From an uncultured Lachnospiraceae bacterium (lineage in GTDB: Bacteria; Bacillota_A; Clostridia; Lachnospirales; Lachnospiraceae): a DNA stretch of 58,448 bases. Position numbers and translations under genes: made by a program. This document shows positions 25,332 to 32,336 of this stretch, one piece after another. The stretch's first letter is position 1. Each line of letters begins with the position of its first letter. The stretch is taken from NCBI GenBank assembly GCA_910577835.1, contig CAJTOU010000020.1:1-58448 (forward strand), in the 5' to 3' direction. The notes under the pieces were generated by a model. It was not told the DNA's origin. It worked only from the letters and a program-made list of their open reading frames with translations, and ran no database searches.

Positions 25332-27251
25332 TTAAACATCAAGCTCTGCATCTTCAGCATGTTCATAAATAAACTGACGCCTTGATGACACATCACTTCC
25401 CATAAGCATTTCTGTAATCTTTGACGCCATTCTGCCGTCTTCAATCTCTACCTGTTTTAAAATTCTTGTTTCAGGATTTAATGTAGTTTCCCATAGCTGC
25501 TCTGCATCCATTTCTCCAAGTCCTTTATACCTTTGAAGAGTAAAGCTCCCTTTATGTGCCTTTCTATACTTTGCCAGAGCCTTATCATCGTAGATATATT
25601 CCTCTTTTCCCTTTTTCGGAATAACCTTGTACAATGGAGGTGTGGCAAGATAAACATGTCCCTCATTGATTAATTCCGGCATAAAGCGATAGAAAAAGGT
25701 CAAAAGCAGAGTATCAATATGTGCTCCATCTACATCGGCATCTGTCATAATAATGATTTTATCATATCTCAGCTTTGAAATATCAAAATCATTGCCATAT
25801 CCTTCGGAAAATCCACAGCCAAAGGCATGAATCATTGTCTTTATCTCCGCATTTGCAAGTACCTTGTCCATAGTAGCCTTTTCCACATTTAAAATCTTTC
25901 CTCTGATTGGCATAATAGCCTGAGTTTTTCTGTTTCTTCCCATTTTTGCGGAGCCTCCTGCGGAATCACCCTCTACGATAAATACCTCGCATTCCTTTGG
26001 ATTTCTGCTCTCACAGTTGGCAAGCTTTCCGTTGCTGTCTATGGAAAACTTGGGCTTACTCAACATATTTGTTCTTGCCTTTTCCTCTGCTTTTCGTATC
26101 TTTGCTGATTTTTCCGCACAGGCAATTACCTGTTTTAACACCTCAAGATGCTTGTCAAAATACAACACCAGTTCCTCGCCTGCCACATCGCCTGCCGCTT
26201 TTCCGGCATCCGGATTATCCAGCTTGGTTTTTGTCTGACCCTCAAATCTTGGGTCCGGATGTTTTATCGCAATCACTGCTGTCATGCCGCTTCGCACATC
26301 TGACCCCGTAAAATTACTGTCCTTCTCCTTTAAAATTCCAAGCTCTCTTGCATACTGATTAATAATCGTAGTAAATCTTGTCTTAAATCCGACAAGATGT
26401 GTGCCTCCCTCCTGCGTATAGATATTGTTGCAGAAGCCAAGCATGGTTTCCTGAAACTCATCTACAAACTGAAAAGCGGCTTCCACTTCTATATCATCTT
26501 TTGTTTTCTTAAAATAAACAACATCATGAACAACCGATTTGCCCTGATTGATATCTTTTACATATGCCTGAATTCCTTCTTCTTCGTGATACTCTATTTT
26601 TTCTTCTTCAGAAAATCGCTTATTTTCAAAACTAATCGTAAGTTCTGGATTTAAATAGGCTGTCTCATGCATTCGTGCCTTTATGGCTTCCGCTTTAAAA
26701 TATGTTTTTTCAAAAATTTCGCTATCCGGAAGAAATCTCACACTTGTCCCTGTTTCACTTTTCCTGCATGTTCCGGTTTCTTTTAATGGATATATTACAT
26801 GTCCCCGCTCATAGCGCTGCTTATAGACAATACCGTTCTGCTTAATCGTCACTTCAAGCCATTCTGACAGCGCGTTTACAACAGAGGCACCTACACCATG
26901 GAGACCACCCGATATTTTATATCCTCCGTCTCCAAATTTACCCCCTGCATGCAGCATGGTAAACACTACCTCTACTGCCGGAAGTCCTGTTTTTTCATTA
27001 ATTCCTGTTGGAATTCCCCTTCCATTATCCGTAATTACTGCTGTACCATCTTTTTCCAGCGTCACATGGATATGGTTACAGTAACCGGCAAGATGTTCAT
27101 CTACCGAATTGTCTACAATCTCATAAATAAGATGATTTAAGCCCTTGGTAGATACACTTCCGATATACATTCCCGGCCTTTTTCGTACTGCTTCTAACCC
27201 CTCAAGTATGGATATACTGTTTGCATCATAATTACTTGCTGCCTTTGTCAT
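25332..27251 (-). CDS. parE: Type IIA topoisomerase subunit B, topoisomerase IV-like
   Basis: The 639-residue product is the ATPase subunit. The GHKL ATPase domain shows EIVDNSVDEHLAGY, VITDNGRGIPTG and GGLHGVGASVVNALS. The transducer domain follows, then the TOPRIM domain with EGDSAGGSAKMGRNRKTQA and metal-binding DADVDGAHI, and the C-terminal YKGLGEMDAEQLWETT. AAAGGAG precedes the ATG. It pairs with the downstream subunit A gene. ParE is preferred over GyrB because of the partner's missing GyrA-box. Confidence 0.88.
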   Translation of the reverse strand: MTKAASNYDANSISILEGLEAVRKRPGMYIGSVSTKGLNHLIYEIVDNSVDEHLAGYCNHIHVTLEKDGTAVITDNGRGIPTGINEKTGLPAVEVVFTMLHAGGKFGDGGYKISGGLHGVGASVVNALSEWLEVTIKQNGIVYKQRYERGHVIYPLKETGTCRKSETGTSVRFLPDSEIFEKTYFKAEAIKARMHETAYLNPELTISFENKRFSEEEKIEYHEEEGIQAYVKDINQGKSVVHDVVYFKKTKDDIEVEAAFQFVDEFQETMLGFCNNIYTQEGGTHLVGFKTRFTTIINQYARELGILKEKDSNFTGSDVRSGMTAVIAIKHPDPRFEGQTKTKLDNPDAGKAAGDVAGEELVLYFDKHLEVLKQVIACAEKSAKIRKAEEKARTNMLSKPKFSIDSNGKLANCESRNPKECEVFIVEGDSAGGSAKMGRNRKTQAIMPIRGKILNVEKATMDKVLANAEIKTMIHAFGCGFSEGYGNDFDISKLRYDKIIIMTDADVDGAHIDTLLLTFFYRFMPELINEGHVYLATPPLYKVIPKKGKEEYIYDDKALAKYRKAHKGSFTLQRYKGLGEMDAEQLWETTLNPETRILKQVEIEDGRMASKITEMLMGSDVSSRRQFIYEHAEDAELDV

Positions 27252-27280
27252 TATTCTTCTGCTCCTTTTTATTACATTTT

Positions 27281-27697
27281 TTATTTCAAATATTGAATCA
27301 TGCCCGGTCCAAGGCTGTCCGTTGGTCTTCCCACAAAACCGAATTTTTCATAAAATTTTTCTCTGCCCTTTGCACACATAAGACAGAGCATTATCTCACT
27401 GTTTTCTGTTCTGAAACTTTCCACATGTTGAATCAGTTTTTCCATCATAAGTTTTCCAATTCCCTGACCCTGATATTCTGACTTTACAATAAAATCCTGT
27501 ATATAACAGATTACTGCCCCGTCTCCTACGATTCTTCCCATACCCACAGACTCTCCCTGATTTATGGCTGTAATAGTATAAAGACTGTTCAAAAGAGCCT
27601 TTTTTGCCTGCTCCTGCGTCAAAAGCTTCCAGTGTACAGAAGCGCGGAGCGAAAGATATGTATTCAAATCCAATGTATTTTCTTTTATTTCTATCAT
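27281..27697 (-). CDS. GNAT-family N-acetyltransferase
   Basis: The 138-residue product has the acetyl-CoA binding pattern of GNAT enzymes: the beta4 strand VICYIQDFIVKSEYQGQGIGKLMMEKLI contains the Q/RxxGxG/A loop (QGQGIG). The C-terminal KFYEKFGF is the usual family end, where the Tyr is the likely general acid. The substrate cannot be told. It is 29 bases upstream of the topoisomerase B gene and may be cotranscribed with it. Tandem repeats lie just before it. Confidence 0.88.
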   Translation of the reverse strand: MIEIKENTLDLNTYLSLRASVHWKLLTQEQAKKALLNSLYTITAINQGESVGMGRIVGDGAVICYIQDFIVKSEYQGQGIGKLMMEKLIQHVESFRTENSEIMLCLMCAKGREKFYEKFGFVGRPTDSLGPGMIQYLK

Positions 27698-27750
27698 GTG
27701 ATTTTATTCTCCATTTCTTTTATCTTTGTATTAATACAACATTCGACTTT

Positions 27751-27840
27751 GGTAGTATATGACAATTAGCAGTACTGACAATCGGTAGTATTGACAATCG
27801 GTAGTATTGACAATCGGTAGTATTGACAATCGGTAGTATA
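27751..27840. repeat. 16-bp tandem repeats, about five units
   Basis: GACAATCGGTAGTATT recurs four times in perfect phase from about 27777, preceded by a degenerate unit (GACAATTAGCAGTACT at 27761). Each unit boundary creates a TTGACA hexamer. It lies just upstream of the GNAT start. There are no spacers, so it is not a CRISPR array. Confidence 0.9.
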
Positions 27841-27960
27841 TAGCAAAAATATAAAGCTGTCAAATATAGAATATATATGGTTTATGAACGAGTGTTCTTT
27901 AAATATATTATCAGAAATAACGTTTTTGTCAAGAGTTTTTTAAATTTTTTAATGTGATTT

Positions 27961-28071
27961 TAAGCTTGTGCACATTGTATAAGACTTGCCAATACAGTTT
28001 CGCACTGATAAACAGTAGCGTGTGAAACGAGAAGCCCCACTTCAGGCGAAGCTAAATGGTGGTTTGGTTCA
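27961..28071 (+). mobile_element. Orphan IS200/IS605-type right end with TnpB-RNA-like scaffold
   Basis: The plus strand ends in GAAGCCCCAC...GTGGTTTGGTTCAC (28031-28071), the folded form seen at right ends of IS605/IS1341-group elements and at the 3' end of the TnpB guide RNA (omega RNA). The preceding AAGACTTGCCAATACAG and GTGTGAAACGA also have the look of this scaffold. No tnpA or tnpB remnant was found in the gap. Family recognition is by pattern memory, not alignment. Confidence 0.55.
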
Positions 28072-28077
28072 CTGCAC

Positions 28078-28123
28078 AAAAAAGCACATTATTTCCCATA
28101 TAAGGATATAATGTGCTTTTTTA
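28078..28123. terminator. Bidirectional terminator after uppP
   Basis: GCACATTAT (28084-28092) pairs with ATAATGTGC (28108-28116), flanked by A6 and T6 runs, so it can end transcription on either strand. It is 33 bases past the uppP stop. Confidence 0.85.
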
Positions 28124-28155
28124 AGCATATGGCATTTTCTTGAAAATTAATACTC

Positions 28156-29010
28156 TTATTTTACTCCATTTATGCCAAAATACAGCCATACTATAATACC
28201 CAGCACAATTCTGTACCATCCAAACGGCTTGAAATCATGCTTTCTGATATATCCAAGCAGCATTTTTATTACTACCAGAGAAACAATAAACGCCACAAAC
28301 ATACCGACAAGCAGCACTGCCGCTTCCATTGCAGTAAAATGAAAGCCGAATTTCACTACCTTTAAAAGACTTGCACCAAACATAACCGGAATAGCAAGAT
28401 AGAAGGTAAAATCTGCCGCTGCCTTTCTTGAAATTCCTATCATCAATGCGCCGATAATCGTGGCACCTGAACGGGAGGTTCCGGGAAATATTGCTGCAAG
28501 AAGCTGAAAAATACCAATAATCAACGCCTGTTTGTATGTAATCTGTGCTGCTTTTTTTGTAACAGGCTTCATATTCTTATTATGATTCTCAATAATAAGA
28601 AAAGCAATACCAAAAACAATTAATGCGCCGCCAATTACATAAGGGTTGTAAAAATGTTCATTTAGAAAATCATCAAACGCAATTCCGACAATTGCCGCCG
28701 GTATACATGCCGCAAGAATCTTAAACCACAGCGTCATAATTTTTTTGTCAAAATGTGAAAGTATTCCTGCTTCTGTATAACCTTTCCCTTCGCTGTTTGT
28801 AATCGGCCATATGTCCTTCCAGTAGAGAATTACCACTGCCAATATCGCTCCAAGCTGAACTACCACCTCAAACATATCAAAAAAATCTGGTGATACATTT
28901 TTAAAGCTGACAAACTGCTCCAGCAGAATCATATGTCCGGTACTGCTCACGGGCAGCCATTCCGTAACACCTTCCACAATACCAAATAGTATTGACTTTA
29001 ATACATCCAT
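28156..29010 (-). CDS. uppP: Undecaprenyl-diphosphatase UppP/BacA
   Basis: UppP recycles the lipid carrier by removing a phosphate from undecaprenyl diphosphate at the membrane, and confers bacitracin tolerance. The 284-residue product has the two diagnostic motifs, EGVTEWLPVSSTGHM near the N-terminus and PGTSRSGATI in the middle, with about eight helices. Length is standard. AAAGGA precedes the ATG. It lies between the phosphatase gene and the IS605-like end. Confidence 0.96.
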   Translation of the reverse strand: MDVLKSILFGIVEGVTEWLPVSSTGHMILLEQFVSFKNVSPDFFDMFEVVVQLGAILAVVILYWKDIWPITNSEGKGYTEAGILSHFDKKIMTLWFKILAACIPAAIVGIAFDDFLNEHFYNPYVIGGALIVFGIAFLIIENHNKNMKPVTKKAAQITYKQALIIGIFQLLAAIFPGTSRSGATIIGALMIGISRKAAADFTFYLAIPVMFGASLLKVVKFGFHFTAMEAAVLLVGMFVAFIVSLVVIKMLLGYIRKHDFKPFGWYRIVLGIIVWLYFGINGVK

Positions 29011-29097
29011 TTTTTCTATCCTTTCTTTTCTTTTATTTCAGCAGAAGCCAGAAAATTTGACAAATCTGCATAATAGGCTTCATAATAAAAATATATC

Positions 29098-29745
29098 CTA
29101 TACAAACTGAAGCAGTTCTAGCGGTTTGTCAATAACTGCAAGCGGCTTCAGCTCCAGAAGCATATCTTTCTCCCGAAATCCCCAGCTGACCAGCACACAG
29201 TCAACTCCCGCGTTATCTGCCGTGGCTTTATCCACCTCGGAATCTCCCACATACAGCACACATTTTTTATCAGCTTCAAGTTCACCGATTACGTGATTGA
29301 CAGAATCAGGAAATGGTTTTTTTCTTACCCCCTGCTGTTCGCCCACTGCCAGCTTGATATAATTATAAAAATATAGTCTGTTTAATTCCTTTACCGCATC
29401 TATATTTTTATTTGAGACAATGGCCATTTTGCACTTATTTTCTGCCAGTTTGGATAATAACTCCTCTATTTCCGGATAAGCTCTGGTCTTTATCTGACAA
29501 TGTTCTGTGTAATAGGATTTAAAGGTTTCAAAGATATTTTCAAATTCTGGATTCTCCGTTCCCATAGGAACTGCCCTTTCCATTAACTTTCTAATTCCAT
29601 TTCCGACAAACTGCCGGACTTCTTCTAATGTTCTTTCTGGACAGGAAAATTTTCTCATACAATAATTTACGCTGTCTGCAAGGTCTTCAAGAGTATTTAA
29701 CAAAGTCCCGTCCAAATCAAATATAATGGTATTGTATTTCTGCAC
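29098..29745 (-). CDS. HAD-family phosphatase, phosphoglycolate phosphatase-like
   Basis: The 215-residue product has HAD motif I FDLDGTLLNT (nucleophile and acid Asp), motif II IVSNKN, Lys in KKPFPD and motif IV YVGDSEVDKATADNAG. The cap domain is the helical C1 type, as in Gph and PpaX; these enzymes remove phosphate from phosphoglycolate or pyrophosphate-type substrates. The start codon is GTG (29745) behind GAGGTGAG. The substrate is inferred from similarity only. Confidence 0.88.
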   Translation of the reverse strand: MQKYNTIIFDLDGTLLNTLEDLADSVNYCMRKFSCPERTLEEVRQFVGNGIRKLMERAVPMGTENPEFENIFETFKSYYTEHCQIKTRAYPEIEELLSKLAENKCKMAIVSNKNIDAVKELNRLYFYNYIKLAVGEQQGVRKKPFPDSVNHVIGELEADKKCVLYVGDSEVDKATADNAGVDCVLVSWGFREKDMLLELKPLAVIDKPLELLQFV

Positions 29746-29926
29746 TTCTTCTCACCTCAATAATTATATTATTTTGTTTTCTATATAGAACAATTTATGG
29801 AATAACAGAACAAAATGCCAGCAACACCAATAAACTTGTAAAAGCCTTTCTTATATTTTGTTCAGGAAATCCTCATACATTCTACAACATTCACTTTAAG
29901 ATTGCAAGAAGATATCATATTCTTCC

Positions 29927-29956
29927 TTGACATTCTCGTGACTCTTATTGTATTAT
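29927..29956 (+). promoter_or_regulatory. Promoter of the PAS-CPBP gene
   Basis: TTGACA (29927-29932) and TATTAT (29951-29956) are 18 bases apart, about 75 bases before the ATG at 30031. Confidence 0.65.
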
Positions 29957-30030
29957 GTTAAATATTTGCAAATGATATTATAGCGATGAAAATGCTTTCT
30001 TCTATATCTTATCAAAAGGGAGTTTAAAAT

Positions 30031-31026
30031 ATGTCAGATACTATTACATCAAAACAAAAAGAAACGATTTTTATGAATATGAGTGACGGCGTTCTTCTTA
30101 TTAACAGTAATCAGGAAATTACTTATATCAATCCCGCTGCCGAAGCGATTTTAAACCTGTACAATGAAACATTGGTTATGCAGGATTTTCTTCTAAATAA
30201 AAAAAATAAGCCATTTTACAGACTTTTATTACAGGCATTAAAAAACAAGCATAAATCTGATACTGCTGTTGTAAGTTATGAAAATGGAAAGGAAAAAAGA
30301 ATTTTAAATATAAGAATCAGTCTGACAGGCCCTGATGCAATTATGGTACTGATGGAAGACATTACTGCTACACATAATCTGAAAAAACACGAACGTGACT
30401 GTGCCATGATTTTTGCAGGACTTATTACGTGCATCTGTGTATATTTGTTTGTATGGAGCCTTCTACGATTTACACTTGAGATACAACTGAAAACCTCTGT
30501 ATATACTCTGATAATTGAGGGAATCGCATTTCTGCTTTTTCTGGAGATTATTTTCTTTACCAGTATGACATTTAAGGATATCGGAATCTTTGTAAAACCG
30601 ATGAAATTATTAAAAACCTTTCTGACATCCGTTCCGATTGCAGCAGCGGTCTGCTGTATTCTGCTGCTGCTTAATTTTCTGCTCCGCATCACAGGTCATC
30701 CTGTCAAGCCTTATTTTATCGGCGGTTCTCTTGGCGGCGCATATACTTATATCTTTACCGCCATTCTTCAGGAGTTTCTGTCAAGAGGCGTAATACAGAC
30801 CTCGGTAAAAGCGCTTATGCAGATAAAATATCAGAAAGTTTTCAGTATTTTTTTGACTTCTCTGCTATTTGCGCTTATGCATCTGCCGTTTGACTTTCCA
30901 TTTATGATGGGAGCATTTCTTTTAAGCATTGCACTTGGCATTGTTTATGAAAAACAACAAAATATCTGGGGCTGTGCGTTTTTACACTGGAGCTGCGGTT
31001 ATCTGGCGATGGCAATGTTTTTTTGA
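30031..31026 (+). CDS. PAS domain fused to a CPBP (Rce1-like) membrane protease
   Basis: The 331-residue product has an N-terminal cytoplasmic PAS sensor (about residues 10-115; DGVLLINSNQEITYINPAAE and VLMEDITATHN), then about eight helices. The membrane part carries CPBP motifs: QEFLSRG at 247-253 (the EExxxR motif with the first Glu replaced by Gln), FALMH at 280-284 and His319. CPBP proteins are intramembrane glutamic proteases related to Rce1 and to bacteriocin self-immunity proteins. GGGAG precedes the ATG and the gene is monocistronic. The PAS fusion is uncommon; a sensor-controlled protease is inferred. Confidence 0.82.
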   Translation: MSDTITSKQKETIFMNMSDGVLLINSNQEITYINPAAEAILNLYNETLVMQDFLLNKKNKPFYRLLLQALKNKHKSDTAVVSYENGKEKRILNIRISLTGPDAIMVLMEDITATHNLKKHERDCAMIFAGLITCICVYLFVWSLLRFTLEIQLKTSVYTLIIEGIAFLLFLEIIFFTSMTFKDIGIFVKPMKLLKTFLTSVPIAAAVCCILLLLNFLLRITGHPVKPYFIGGSLGGAYTYIFTAILQEFLSRGVIQTSVKALMQIKYQKVFSIFLTSLLFALMHLPFDFPFMMGAFLLSIALGIVYEKQQNIWGCAFLHWSCGYLAMAMFF

Positions 31027-31030
31027 AATA

Positions 31031-31078
31031 AAAAGAATGAATCTATGATTCATCAAAATCATCGATTCATTCTTTTTT
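31031..31078. terminator. Terminator after the PAS-CPBP gene
   Basis: AAAAGAATGAATC pairs with GATTCATTCTTTT across a 20-base loop, ending in a T6 run. It also lies at the 3' end of the convergent frameshifted gene. Confidence 0.88.
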
Positions 31079-31079
31079 G

Positions 31080-31437
31080 TTACTCAGTTTCTTGCAAAAT
31101 ATTCTCTGTTTGTCTATGAAGAATCAGCGGTGTATATTTCTTCATAAGTTCTTTACTAATTCTATTATTTTTTTCCTGTATAGTTTCCTGTTTCAAAATC
31201 CATTCAGCAGCCTGACATAATTCCAGATTTTCACCTAATAAATCCTCACTTTCAAGACTATATGTAAGTGCTACTTCATTTGAATTATTTTGCTCTTTTG
31301 AAATTATTAAAATTTCTTTTGCAAATCCTTGAAGAATAGAGTACTCTTTTTTCAGGAATTTCTTGATATCTTATATATGGTACTTTAGCAATAGCTTCAT
31401 CTGTTATTATTATTTTGTGGTCACGTTTCTTTTCCAT
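31080..31437 (-). pseudogene. Frameshifted hypothetical gene
   Basis: A broken coding region of about 118 codons is visible. From the ATG at 31435-31437 it reads MEKKRDHKIIITDEAIAKV, then PYIRYQEIPEK. At an A6 run (31346-31351) the frame changes, and the next frame reads EYSILQGFAKEILIISKE, continues with typical codon use and ends HRQTENILQETE before TAA at 31080-31082. Removing one A joins both parts into a single smooth protein. The start could be an upstream in-frame TTG or GTG. The product is hydrophilic and Glu-rich, and is not recognised. Loss of function, slippage or a sequencing error are all possible. Confidence 0.65.
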
Positions 31438-31595
31438 TTCCAAATCATTGAATTTTTCTCCCACCTGCTATCTACCTTCAAAACAATATTTTATATATTT
31501 TTCTTTAGCAATAGATTTTTATCTGTTTTATTAATGTATTTTCTTGTCTATATTATAATTTGATAACTTTCAATAAGTAGATGAATTTAAACCTG

Positions 31596-32336
31596 TCAAT
31601 AATCCACCTTGATTAAACACAACCCCTGCGGCGGTGCTGTCGGTCCTGCAAGTTTTCGGTCCTTCGCTTCTAGTATTTCTTTAACCTTCTCCGGCGGCAT
31701 AGCATTTTTTCCTACCTCCAGCAGAGTTCCCACAAGAATTCGTACCATATTCTGCAGAAATCCATTTCCATGAAATGTAAAATAAATATACCCCCGACTG
31801 CGCTTTATTTCAATACTGTCAACTGTTCTAACAGTTGATTTTTTCATTTTCGAATTTCCACAGAAACTTTTAAAATCATGCTCTCCCTCTAAAAACACTG
31901 CCGCCTGCCTCATTTTTTCCACATCCACAGCAGTATCCAGCCTTGTGACATATTTTCTGTTAAATACAGGCTTTACAGGACCATCACAGCAGGTATAACA
32001 GTAGGTTTTTCCTACTGCCTTATACCTTGCATGAAAGCGCTGTGATGCCTCTCGCACCTCCTCCACTGCAATATCTTCCGGCAGATATCTGTTCATATAA
32101 TCCCGTATCTCCTCCGGCGACTTTTCTGTATCAATAACAGCATTTGCCGTCATTGCTCTTGCATGTACTCCGGCATCTGTTCTTCCTGCACCAATCACAT
32201 CAATAAATTCTCCACACATAATTTCGAGCACAGCCTCAAGCTTTCCCTGTATGGTATCTCTGTCCGGCTGATGTTCCCATCCATAATATCTGCTGCCATC
32301 ATAACTTACAGTCATCTTATAATTTCTTTTCATCAT
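31596..32336 (-). CDS. truA: tRNA pseudouridine synthase TruA
   Basis: TruA makes pseudouridine at positions 38-40 of the tRNA anticodon arm. The 246-residue product has the catalytic motif GAGRTDAGVHA with the nucleophilic Asp, the YDGSRYYGWEHQP N-terminal segment and FLQNMVRILVGTLLEVG. Length is normal. It overlaps the end of the HD-GYP gene by 20 bases, so it is translationally coupled to it. The start may be either of two adjacent ATG codons. Confidence 0.96.
   Translation of the reverse strand: MMKRNYKMTVSYDGSRYYGWEHQPDRDTIQGKLEAVLEIMCGEFIDVIGAGRTDAGVHARAMTANAVIDTEKSPEEIRDYMNRYLPEDIAVEEVREASQRFHARYKAVGKTYCYTCCDGPVKPVFNRKYVTRLDTAVDVEKMRQAAVFLEGEHDFKSFCGNSKMKKSTVRTVDSIEIKRSRGYIYFTFHGNGFLQNMVRILVGTLLEVGKNAMPPEKVKEILEAKDRKLAGPTAPPQGLCLIKVDY

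Noticed and set aside
27751..27840. Possible CRISPR array (short regularly spaced repeats)
   Set aside because: The 16-bp units abut one another with no spacers, and there are no cas genes.
27700..27960. A decayed tnpB gene upstream of the IS605-like end
   Set aside because: All frames on both strands were examined by eye and none shows TnpB zinc-finger or RuvC-type segments.
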